The notes under the pieces: generated by a model
The model's input: the letters and a program-made list of their open reading frames with translations, nothing else
Databases searched by the model: none
Told to the model about the DNA's origin: nothing
Shown: positions 8,937 to 15,857 of the stretch, one piece after another
Layout of the letters: each line of letters begins with the position of its first letter
How positions within the stretch are numbered: the first letter of the stretch is position 1
Program-made: the position numbers and the translations under genes
Assembly (NCBI GenBank): GCA_947459185.1
Contig: CANHCU010000024.1
Coordinates: forward strand, 1-37,954
From: Planctomycetaceae bacterium
Lineage (GTDB): Bacteria; Planctomycetota; Planctomycetia; Pirellulales; UBA1268
Reading direction: 5' to 3'
Length of the DNA: 37,954 nucleotides

Positions 8937-9584
8937 ATGCTCTTCCGGATCAGCCCCGCCCTCCGCCTCGCGGCCCTCGCCCTGCTGATTCCGCCGCTGG
9001 CGGGCGGCTGCTCATTAATAACTACCGTCGCCTACCTTGTCGCGCCCGAGAAGGATGCTCCGGCCGAATTCAAGGGGCTGCGGGGCAAGCACGTGGCCGT
9101 GGTCTGCAAGCCGATCGTGGAGCTTGAGTTCAGCGATGCGAGTTCCGCCCGCGAACTCGCCACGATGGTGGGCTCGCAACTGGCGCAAAACGTGCGAAAG
9201 TCCCGCGTGATCGACCAGCGCGAGGTCGCCCGTTGGATCGACGAAAACGCCTGGGTGGACTATCCGTCTCTCGGCAAGGCGCTCGACGCCGACATCGTGG
9301 TCGGTATCGATCTCGAACAATTCCGGATGCACGAGGGCTCAACCCTCTACCGCGGCCGTGCGACCGCGAATGTCAGGGTGTATGACGTCGCCGAGAAGAA
9401 GGTGCTCTTCGAGAAGCGGCTCGACAACTTCACATTCCCGGGCGACAGCGCCGTGCCGGCGCAGGACCAGTCGGAGCCACAGTTCCGGGCACTCTTCCTG
9501 CAGGTGTTATCAGGGAAAATCGCCCGCAGCTTTCATGCCTACGACAGCCGGGCGACCTTCGCGGAAGAGAACCTCACCTTTTAA
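8937..9584 (+). CDS. Small lipoprotein of unknown function
   Basis: 215 residues with an N-terminal lipoprotein signal: MLFRISPALRLAALALLIPP then LAGGC, with the acylated cysteine near residue 25. The mature part has alternating strands and helices: a conserved-looking HVAVVCKPIVELEFSDASSA, a helix ELATMVGSQLAQNVRKSRVI, DADIVVGIDLEQFRMHEGSTLY and RGRATANVRVYDVAEKKVLFE. The overall shape recalls envelope lipoproteins that build a small alpha/beta domain (CsgG- or TolB-N-like), but I cannot assign one. AAGGA lies 7 nt upstream of the ATG. Fifty-three bases of this gene (9099-9151) reappear as a fragment at 14604-14656. Function unknown. Confidence 0.8.
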   Translation: MLFRISPALRLAALALLIPPLAGGCSLITTVAYLVAPEKDAPAEFKGLRGKHVAVVCKPIVELEFSDASSARELATMVGSQLAQNVRKSRVIDQREVARWIDENAWVDYPSLGKALDADIVVGIDLEQFRMHEGSTLYRGRATANVRVYDVAEKKVLFEKRLDNFTFPGDSAVPAQDQSEPQFRALFLQVLSGKIARSFHAYDSRATFAEENLTF

Positions 9585-9636
9585 CTTTTCGATAGCGACA
9601 CGCGAAAGTTTCGGCGGTGTTCCATGCAGGCCAGCC

Positions 9637-9987
9637 TCAGATGAGGCCCACCAGATCGCCGATCGTCCGGTGGGACTCGATCGGGTGCCGCAGGGCGAGG
9701 TTCGTGCGGATGCGGTAGTGGTTTTGACGCCCCACCTTTTCCCGCACCAGAAACCCGGCATTCTCCAGGTCGAGGATGATCCGCTGCACCGCCCGCTCGG
9801 TGATGCCCACCTGCACGGCCACCTCGCGGAGCACGAGCGTGGGGTGCTGCGCCAGCAGGATCAGCACGTGGGAATGGTTGGTGAGGAACGTCCAGCGGGC
9901 CTCGGACGACGGCACATCAGCGACCGGCTTTCGCCCGGGGTTGTCAGCGATTCGCTGAGGCTTTCGGCTGACTCGCTTTTTTTTCAT
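9637..9987 (-). CDS. Winged helix-turn-helix regulator, divergent from dabBA
   Basis: Short (116-residue) DNA-binding protein. A basic N-terminus ([12 protein letters not shown]) precedes [18 protein letters not shown], then a helix-turn-helix [20 protein letters not shown] and a wing ending in [12 protein letters not shown]. The WTFLTNH...ITERAVQRI pattern is that of a small MarR/ArsR-like winged-helix group found in actinobacteria and planctomycetes. Start ATG 9987 is the best guess; no clear ribosome site precedes it, and an ATG at about 10038 would add 17 residues. It lies back to back with dabB across 201 nt, so it is the natural candidate regulator of the carbon pump. The effector is unknown; no metal-binding cysteine cluster is visible. 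Confidence 0.8.
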   Translation of the reverse strand: MKKKRVSRKPQRIADNPGRKPVADVPSSEARWTFLTNHSHVLILLAQHPTLVLREVAVQVGITERAVQRIILDLENAGFLVREKVGRQNHYRIRTNLALRHPIESHRTIGDLVGLI

Positions 9988-10099
9988 CGTTTCGACACTG
10001 CATGAATCCGCCGAACCACCGGCTCGGCAGGAAATCATAGCCACCGCGCCCCTGATTCCCAAGCCACCCCGGAGAGAGGTTCGCACCTACGACACGCCA

Positions 10100-10128
10100 T
10101 TGACGACATATGTTTCGCGTAATACTAT
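10100..10128 (+). promoter_or_regulatory. Sigma-70-like promoter for dabBA
   Basis: TTGACG (10100-10105), a 17-nt spacer and TACTAT (10123-10128), 60 nt upstream of the dabB start. The spacer contains the 8-bp palindrome ACATATGT (10106-10113), a possible operator for the divergent winged-helix protein. The boxes are seen directly; use by sigma-70 and operator function are inferred. Confidence 0.6.
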
Positions 10129-10188
10129 TCGCATGACTGAAACCCGTACCAGGAAGCGTGGCGACCGTCGCCCACCCAGGAGCCCGCG

Positions 10189-11835
10189 ATGTCCCCCTAC
10201 CCGCTGCTTCCCGGATCTCTTCCGACCATGCTGCCGGAGGCCCTCCTCACCGCCGTCCCGCCCCTTGCCCTGCTGGCCATGGTGGTCGTCCCCTCGAACA
10301 TCGCCAACCGCCACGCCCGCGCCGTGCGGCGGGCCGTGGTCGGGCTCACGGCGGCCTGCCTTGCCGCCGCAGTGGTAGCAGCCGGACTGCTCGCGGTGGG
10401 CGGTCCCTTCGACCTCACCCTCTGGACAGCCCCCGCGGTGCCGCTGCTCAACGTCGGCATCTATTTCGACGGCCTCACGGCCGCGATGTTCCTGCTGATC
10501 AGCTTCGTGGGCTTCGTGATCGCGCGATTCTGCGTCCGGGCCCTCGACGGAGATCCGGGACAGGGGCGGTTTTACCGCTGGCTTGCGTTCACGCTCGGGT
10601 CGGTGCTGCTGATGGTCGTCGCCCGTAATCTCGTCATGTTCACGGCCGCCTGGATGGCCACGAGCCTCGGACTGCACCAATTGCTCTCGCACTACCCGGA
10701 CCGCCCCTGGGCGATCTGGGCGGCCCGCAAGAAGTTTCTCATCAGCCGCGTTGGCGACGTGCTCTTGCTGGCCGCACTGGCCCTGACACTTTGGTGTTTT
10801 GGCAGCGCCGACTATGGAGTCGTGTTCGAGAAGGCCGAGGCGTTCCGCACGGGCACGGCCACCGCGCATGCCGCCCTGCCCTGGATCGGAATTCTCTACG
10901 TGCTTGGGGCGATGACGAAGTCGGCGCAATTCCCCTTCCACAGCTGGCTTCCCGACACGATGGAGGCACCCACGCCCGTCTCGGCCCTGATGCATGCGGG
11001 AATCATCAATGCCGGTGGATTTCTCGTGCTCCGTCTGAGCCCGATCGTGTCGCTCTCGCACGTGGCCCTCGACGTGCTGGCGTTCGTCGGTGCATTCACC
11101 GCGCTGTTCGGAGGCCTGGTGATGGTCTCGCAGACGAGCATCAAGCGGGCGCTCGCCTTTTCCACGATCGCACAGATGGGTTTCATGATGCTGCAATGCG
11201 GCTTGGGTGCATTTTCGGCGGCACTCCTCCACATCATCGCCCATTCGCTCTACAAGGCCCATGCGTTTCTGGCCACCGGGAGCGTGCTCGATGCCGCTCG
11301 GCGGCTTAAGACAGACGCCCGGCCGGCCCTCCGCGGCGCGGCGGCCGCGGCCACGCTGCCGCTGGCCGCGGCAATCGCTTTTGGGATCTGCACCGCGACG
11401 GCCGCCGCCGCCGGCATCGACGTCGCAACCAAACCGGGTGGCCTCGTGCTCAGCGCCGTGATGGGCATCGCCCTCACTACGCTCATCTGGCATGGACTGC
11501 TCGCCGGCTCGTGGCGGCTCGCCGCCGCCACGATCATCGGAGGCGCGGCAGTGTCGATCACCTACACTGCCGCCTGCGTCGGCATCGAGCGGCTGCTGCT
11601 CGCCTCCTCGGTGGCCCATACGATCACGCCTCCATCGACGCTCGATCTCGTCGTCAGCGGACTCGTCATCGTGGGATTCCTCGGCGTATTCGCCATCCAG
11701 GCGGCAGCCGCCGTACTCGCCCGCTTGCCCTTCATCCGGGCACTCCACGTGCATGCAGCGAACGGGTTTTACTGCGACATCCCGGCCCGCAAGATCACGG
11801 CCCGCGCCTGGGGACTCTCGGCGCCCGTGCCCTGA
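10189..11835 (+). CDS. dabB: Inorganic carbon pump membrane subunit DabB (NuoL/Mrp-like)
   Basis: 548-residue polytopic membrane protein of the proton-conducting NADH dehydrogenase subunit 5 / MrpA superfamily. The core antiporter-like motifs are present: ARKKFLISRVGDVLLLAAL, MTKSAQFPFHSWLPDTMEAP with the key lysine, PVSALMHAGIINAGGFLVLR with the conserved histidine, and SQTSIKRALAFSTIAQMGFM. It is shorter than NuoL (about 610) and is followed directly by a DUF2309 gene, the hallmark of the DAB system rather than complex I; no other nuo or mrp gene is near. In DAB pumps this subunit is thought to pass protons so that DabA hydrates CO2 one way. ATG 10189 has AGGAG 7 nt upstream. Confidence 0.92.
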   Translation: MSPYPLLPGSLPTMLPEALLTAVPPLALLAMVVVPSNIANRHARAVRRAVVGLTAACLAAAVVAAGLLAVGGPFDLTLWTAPAVPLLNVGIYFDGLTAAMFLLISFVGFVIARFCVRALDGDPGQGRFYRWLAFTLGSVLLMVVARNLVMFTAAWMATSLGLHQLLSHYPDRPWAIWAARKKFLISRVGDVLLLAALALTLWCFGSADYGVVFEKAEAFRTGTATAHAALPWIGILYVLGAMTKSAQFPFHSWLPDTMEAPTPVSALMHAGIINAGGFLVLRLSPIVSLSHVALDVLAFVGAFTALFGGLVMVSQTSIKRALAFSTIAQMGFMMLQCGLGAFSAALLHIIAHSLYKAHAFLATGSVLDAARRLKTDARPALRGAAAAATLPLAAAIAFGICTATAAAAGIDVATKPGGLVLSAVMGIALTTLIWHGLLAGSWRLAAATIIGGAAVSITYTAACVGIERLLLASSVAHTITPPSTLDLVVSGLVIVGFLGVFAIQAAAAVLARLPFIRALHVHAANGFYCDIPARKITARAWGLSAPVP

Positions 11836-11876
11836 CGGCCGGCCGCTTTGCCCCAGTCGCATCGGCAACGGCCCTC

Positions 11877-14498
11877 ATGACACCGCCTCCTGAGCACCAA
11901 TTCATGCCCCTCGCCACAACCACCCCCTTCTCCTCCGACGATCCGGACGCCCCTCTCGTCACTCCATCGCCGCTGGAGCGCGTCGCCGCCGCCGTCGATG
12001 CGATCGCCGCGATCGTCCCGCCCGTCTGGCCGCTCGCCGACTACGTGGCCGTCAACCCCTTCCTCGGCCTGGCCCACCGGCGGTTTCTCGACGCCCGGCA
12101 GATGCTCCGCGATGTCCGCGACTGCGAGATGCTGCCGACGGCGAAATTGCTCCTCGAACCGTTGACACGCGGCGAGATCACCGCGGCCGACATCGAGCAG
12201 GCCTACCGCCAGGCGGTCGAGGAGTACCCCGATCTGTTTGGCGACCACACCCCGCAGTCGCTCGTGCAAACGCTGGCCACTATCGTCACCGCTACGCCCT
12301 CCGGCACCGCCATGCCGGCCGCCGACCGCCGCTACCACACCGTGAGCGAGGCGATCGACCAGCGGGAAGGAAGCAGTTGGTCGAGCCATGTCGTCACCGA
12401 CATCTCGCGGCACTGTGCGTCCCACTACGATCACGGCCAGGCCGCCTGGCCTAATCCGTGGAAGCACCTGCCGCTGTATGAAGGCTGGCGAGAGACGATG
12501 CGGCTGAGTCGTCGAATGGATCTCCTGGGCATTCGTGGGTTCCGGAGATTCGTCAAGGATTTGCCGATGAAGCCGGAGGCGGCGATTGCCTGCCTTCTCG
12601 AACGAATGGCAATCCCCGAGCGGCACTGGCAGGCGTTCCTGCTCTGCGAACTGCTCTCGGTCGCGGGATGGGCTTCGTATCTCACCTACCGAAGGCGGCA
12701 GGCGGAGGCGGTCGATCGTGACAGCCATGACGAGCATCTCGTCGACCTGCTGGCCATCCGACTGGCCTACGACGCGGCGCTCGCTCAGGCCCGGCCCGGC
12801 AGCATCGAGCCATCAAGCCTCTATCCGATCGACGAAGCGTCGCCTCCACCCACGGCAGATGTCCTCGCCCGTCATCTCTTCCAGACGGCGGTCGAGATCG
12901 CCTACCGGCGTCGGCTGTGCCTGTCGCTCTCGAAACCAAGGCCCGTCACGACGGCGACGAATCGACGGACACTGCAGATGATCTTCTGCATCGACGTGCG
13001 GTCGGAGGTGTTCCGGCGGCACCTGGAGGCGACGAGCGACTCCGTGGAGACGTTCGGGTTCGCCGGCTTTTTCGGCATGCCGCTGGAACTAGTGCCGCTC
13101 GGGGCGGCACATGGACCTGCCCAGTGCCCTGTCCTGCTCACGCCGGCATTCCGCGTGCACGAACGGGTGACGGTCAGGGGTGAGGTCGCGGCCGACACGC
13201 TCCAGCACCAGGCCACCGCGAAGCGTCACACCCTGCGGCAGGGCCGCAAGATCTGGAAATCCTTTCAGTCGTCCGCCACGTCGTCGTTCTCGTTCGTCGA
13301 GTCGTTCGGCCTGGCCTACCTGCCCCAGTTGCTCGGCAACACCTTCGGCTGGACGCGGCCGGTGTTGCCGGCCGCGTGCGACGGCGTTCCAAAACGGGGG
13401 CCGGCCGTGCTCGGGCCCGATATTCATGCTCCCGGTCCCGACCTGCTCACGCTCGCCCGGCAGACCGATCTGGCCGCCGGCATGCTGCGAAACCTCGGCC
13501 TCGTCGACGGCTTCGCGCGGATCGTGGTCGTCTGCGGTCATGCCTCCGACGTCGTCAACAACCCGTATCGGGCAGGGCTCGATTGTGGCGCGTGCGGCGG
13601 CCACTCCGGCGAACCCAACGCCCGGGTGGCAGCTGCCCTGCTCAACGATCCTCTCGTGAGGGAAAACCTCATCGGGAGGGGCATCGGAATCCCCGCAGAC
13701 GCCTGGTTCGTGCCGGCGGTCCACAACACGACCACCGACACGATCCGCTTCCTCGACACCGATCGCATGCCGGCAGGGCATGCCGCCGAGTTCGAGCAGG
13801 TGAAGGCCTGGCTTGCCGACGCGGGAGCCGCCGCCCGGCTCGAACGCAGCCCGCGACTCGGCATCGAACTGGCTGCGAACGGCAGCGGCAACACATCGGC
13901 CGCCGCGCGGCTCGAGGCGGCCCTCGCCATCTTCCGCCGCAGCCGTGACTGGTCGGAGGTGCGGCCTGAGTGGGGGCTGGCGGGCAACGCGGCGTTCATC
14001 GTGGCGCCGCGGTCTCGCACGTTCGGGCTCGATCTCTGCGGCCGCACGTTCATGCACAGCTACGACCACGCCAAGGATCCCGAGGGCACGGTGCTGGAAT
14101 TGATTATGACCGCACCGATGATCGTCACCAGCTGGATCAACCTGCAATACTACGCATCGGCCGTTGACAACCGGGCCTTCGGCAGCGGCAACAAACTGAT
14201 CCACAACGTGACGGGTCAGTTGGGCGTGCTGCTCGGCAACGGCGGCGACCTGATGACAGGCCTGCCGTGGCAGTCGGTGTCAGACGGCACGCGACTCCAG
14301 CACGAGCCACTGCGGCTGCTGGTCGTGATCGAGGCGCCGCGGCATGCCGTGGAGCGGATCGTCGCCAAGCATGCGGTCGTCCGCGACCTGGTGAGCAACG
14401 GCTGGCTCACGCTCGTGGTCTGCGAGGCAGACGGCTTCCACCGCTGGACGGCTGCGGGCACCTGGCAGCCCGACTCCGTCCTCCCCGTCTCCGCGTAA
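11877..14498 (+). CDS. dabA: Inorganic carbon pump catalytic subunit DabA (DUF2309)
   Basis: 873-residue cytoplasmic-side subunit related in active site to beta-carbonic anhydrases; with DabB it converts CO2 to bicarbonate inside the cell. The zinc and catalytic set is visible: Cys371 and Asp373 in MIFCIDVRSEVFRRHLE, His555 in VVVCGHASDVVNNP and Cys570 in GLDCGACGGHSGEPNAR. The 15-residue spacing between the last two equals that in the characterised Halothiobacillus protein (H524, C539). The N-terminal WPLADYVAVNPFLGLAHRRF and the late GRTFMHSYDHAKDPEG are also typical. The gap to dabB is 41 nt. ATG 11877 or 11904 are both possible; neither has a strong ribosome site, so translation may be coupled. 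All key residues are intact, so it should be active. Confidence 0.93.
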   Translation: MTPPPEHQFMPLATTTPFSSDDPDAPLVTPSPLERVAAAVDAIAAIVPPVWPLADYVAVNPFLGLAHRRFLDARQMLRDVRDCEMLPTAKLLLEPLTRGEITAADIEQAYRQAVEEYPDLFGDHTPQSLVQTLATIVTATPSGTAMPAADRRYHTVSEAIDQREGSSWSSHVVTDISRHCASHYDHGQAAWPNPWKHLPLYEGWRETMRLSRRMDLLGIRGFRRFVKDLPMKPEAAIACLLERMAIPERHWQAFLLCELLSVAGWASYLTYRRRQAEAVDRDSHDEHLVDLLAIRLAYDAALAQARPGSIEPSSLYPIDEASPPPTADVLARHLFQTAVEIAYRRRLCLSLSKPRPVTTATNRRTLQMIFCIDVRSEVFRRHLEATSDSVETFGFAGFFGMPLELVPLGAAHGPAQCPVLLTPAFRVHERVTVRGEVAADTLQHQATAKRHTLRQGRKIWKSFQSSATSSFSFVESFGLAYLPQLLGNTFGWTRPVLPAACDGVPKRGPAVLGPDIHAPGPDLLTLARQTDLAAGMLRNLGLVDGFARIVVVCGHASDVVNNPYRAGLDCGACGGHSGEPNARVAAALLNDPLVRENLIGRGIGIPADAWFVPAVHNTTTDTIRFLDTDRMPAGHAAEFEQVKAWLADAGAAARLERSPRLGIELAANGSGNTSAAARLEAALAIFRRSRDWSEVRPEWGLAGNAAFIVAPRSRTFGLDLCGRTFMHSYDHAKDPEGTVLELIMTAPMIVTSWINLQYYASAVDNRAFGSGNKLIHNVTGQLGVLLGNGGDLMTGLPWQSVSDGTRLQHEPLRLLVVIEAPRHAVERIVAKHAVVRDLVSNGWLTLVVCEADGFHRWTAAGTWQPDSVLPVSA

Positions 14499-14555
14499 CC
14501 GTCGGGAGAGTTGCTGCAGTTCGTGCCACCGATGGAGCGGCCGAAACGATCTCGC

Positions 14556-14586
14556 GAGTCTGCAGGATGGCACAATCCTGTGACTC
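14556..14586 (+). terminator. Stem-loop after dabA
   Basis: GAGTC-tg-CAGGAT, loop GGCACA, ATCCTG-t-GACTC: an 11-bp stem with a small internal bulge, 58 nt past the dabA stop. No T-run follows, so it may be a 3'-end-stabilising hairpin or a factor-dependent terminator. Confidence 0.45.
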
Positions 14587-14603
14587 AAGGAGCGTAGGCA
14601 TCG

Positions 14604-14656
14604 GTGGTCTGCAAGCCGATCGTGGAACTTGAGTTCAGCGACGCGCGTTCAGCCCG
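14604..14656 (+). pseudogene. 53-bp fragment of the lipoprotein gene
   Basis: Matches 9099-9151 at 49 of 53 bases, starting with 23 identical bases, and translates in the same frame to VVCKPIVELEFSDARSA. Similarity stops abruptly on both sides. The last 8 bases overlap the 3' end and stop codon of the GDSL gene on the other strand. The most likely explanation is a remnant of a second copy of the lipoprotein gene or a small duplicated insertion. Confidence 0.75.
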
Positions 14657-15701
14657 TGGTGCCCACACGCCGCCGCCGTTGGATCAGGCTGAGGCAGCCA
14701 ACGACGAGGGCCACGACACTGCTGGCGCCAGATGGATCGATTTCCGGGACGCTGATCGTAAAGGCGTACATCGATTGGGCGAGGATGGCATGCCCCGCGG
14801 CGGTCGGGTGGATGCCGTCCCAGCAGAGAAAGGTCGACACATCGGCGTTGGGGATGGCCCCACCGGCATCGCTGACATTGGTGAGCCCGTACGCGCTGGG
14901 GTCTGCGTTCACCGACGTGATCAGATCAAAAAAGCCGAACGTGCGAACGTCCGTCTCGCTCGCAAGGCGTGCTGCGAGAGCGGCATTCATGGATTGGGTG
15001 AGCGTGGTCGCGAGATAAACGGCGGGCTGACCGTTCGCGGTGATGGCGGGGGAGAGTCCCAGGTTCGGCGCGTCCCATACAACGATGTTCTCAGCACCTT
15101 TGGCCTGCAGGGTATCGACGATGCTGCCGATATCCGCCGCGAACTGCACCGCGGTCGCCACGATCGTCGCTTCTGCATTGGATCCGCTCAAGATCGCCGT
15201 CATCGCGGCACGGGCGTTGTTGCCGCCGCCAGCCACCACGTAAAGGGCGTTGGTGGGTGCGGGCGCCGGCCCCAGCGACGCGACGAAGGCCTCCGTCTGC
15301 GTGAGGAGGCTCGGCACGGGCCCAGGGTTGTTCAAGGGCCCCGTCGCCGCGCCGGCAGAGGCGTAGTTGGCCCCGGGACTGCCTCCAAGCACCGGGCCGG
15401 CCACCGCGGAGGGCAGGCCGAGCAGGGTGGCAAACTGATACGCCCAGACATTGCCGTTGGTGTACTGGTAGGACGTCGCATAGGGATTCGTCGGGATGAA
15501 GGTGTTCCCCGTGATGTCGCTCTGCTGAGTGACGTTGAACGGGGGTGACGCGGTTGAATTGAAACGAATGGCGTTGTTTCCCGGATCCGAAAGGCTGTCG
15601 CCAAAGATATAGAGATTACTGATGGTCGCCCCCGTCGCCGTGTCGAGCGTGGCAGCGAGGAAGAATGACTGGAGAAGCACGGCGGCGTAACGAAGTTTCA
15701 T
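14649..15701 (-). CDS. Secreted SGNH/GDSL esterase-lipase with PEP-CTERM-type anchor
   Basis: 350-residue exported hydrolase of the GDSL (PF00657-like) family. A signal peptide (MKLRYAAVLLQSFFLAATLD, probable cut near ATG-A) is followed by block I LYIFGDSLSDPGN with nucleophile Ser36, block II-like GGSPGANYASAGA, block III VVAGGGNNARAAM, and block V CWDGIHPTAAGH with Asp295 and His298. The C-terminus reads VPEIDPSGASSVVALVVGCL then a basic RRRR: a short motif, hydrophobic helix and arginine cluster typical of planctomycete PEP-CTERM variants that are handled by an exosortase. Start ATG 15701 has only a weak AGGG upstream. The stop codon lies inside the duplicated lipoprotein fragment. Substrate (ester, acetylated sugar) unknown. 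Confidence 0.88.
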   Translation of the reverse strand: MKLRYAAVLLQSFFLAATLDTATGATISNLYIFGDSLSDPGNNAIRFNSTASPPFNVTQQSDITGNTFIPTNPYATSYQYTNGNVWAYQFATLLGLPSAVAGPVLGGSPGANYASAGAATGPLNNPGPVPSLLTQTEAFVASLGPAPAPTNALYVVAGGGNNARAAMTAILSGSNAEATIVATAVQFAADIGSIVDTLQAKGAENIVVWDAPNLGLSPAITANGQPAVYLATTLTQSMNAALAARLASETDVRTFGFFDLITSVNADPSAYGLTNVSDAGGAIPNADVSTFLCWDGIHPTAAGHAILAQSMYAFTISVPEIDPSGASSVVALVVGCLSLIQRRRRVGTTG

Positions 15702-15829
15702 GCGTCGGGTATCCCTGGATCCAAGAGTGCACGGAGGGCTTTCTTCCGTGGCAGGCTTTGCCGCAGGGGGACGGTAGCTCCGACAGCAACACTGCGTCTA
15801 GCACAGTCTGTTCGGAGGCAGCTGCGAAA

Positions 15830-15846
15830 ACGGGCAGGATGCCCGT
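15830..15846 (-). terminator. Possible terminator after the vWA gene
   Basis: On the minus strand: ACGGGC, loop ATCCT, GCCCGT, then TTT, 12 nt past the vWA stop. The T-run is short. GGGCAGGATGCCC-like hairpins recur nearby (the related GGCAGGATGCC at 30090-30100), so this may be a repeat rather than a dedicated terminator. The remaining bases to 15702 hold another small hairpin (CACGGA/TCCGTG near 15731-15750). Confidence 0.35.
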
Positions 15847-15857
15847 GTTTCGCGTAA

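Noticed and set aside
10189-11835. NADH dehydrogenase subunit L or Mrp antiporter
   Set aside because: No other complex I or Mrp genes are nearby, and the next gene is DUF2309 with intact DabA residues.
14604-15548. Plus-strand gene beginning with the lipoprotein fragment
   Set aside because: After residue 17 the similarity ends and the frame runs antisense to the GDSL hydrolase.
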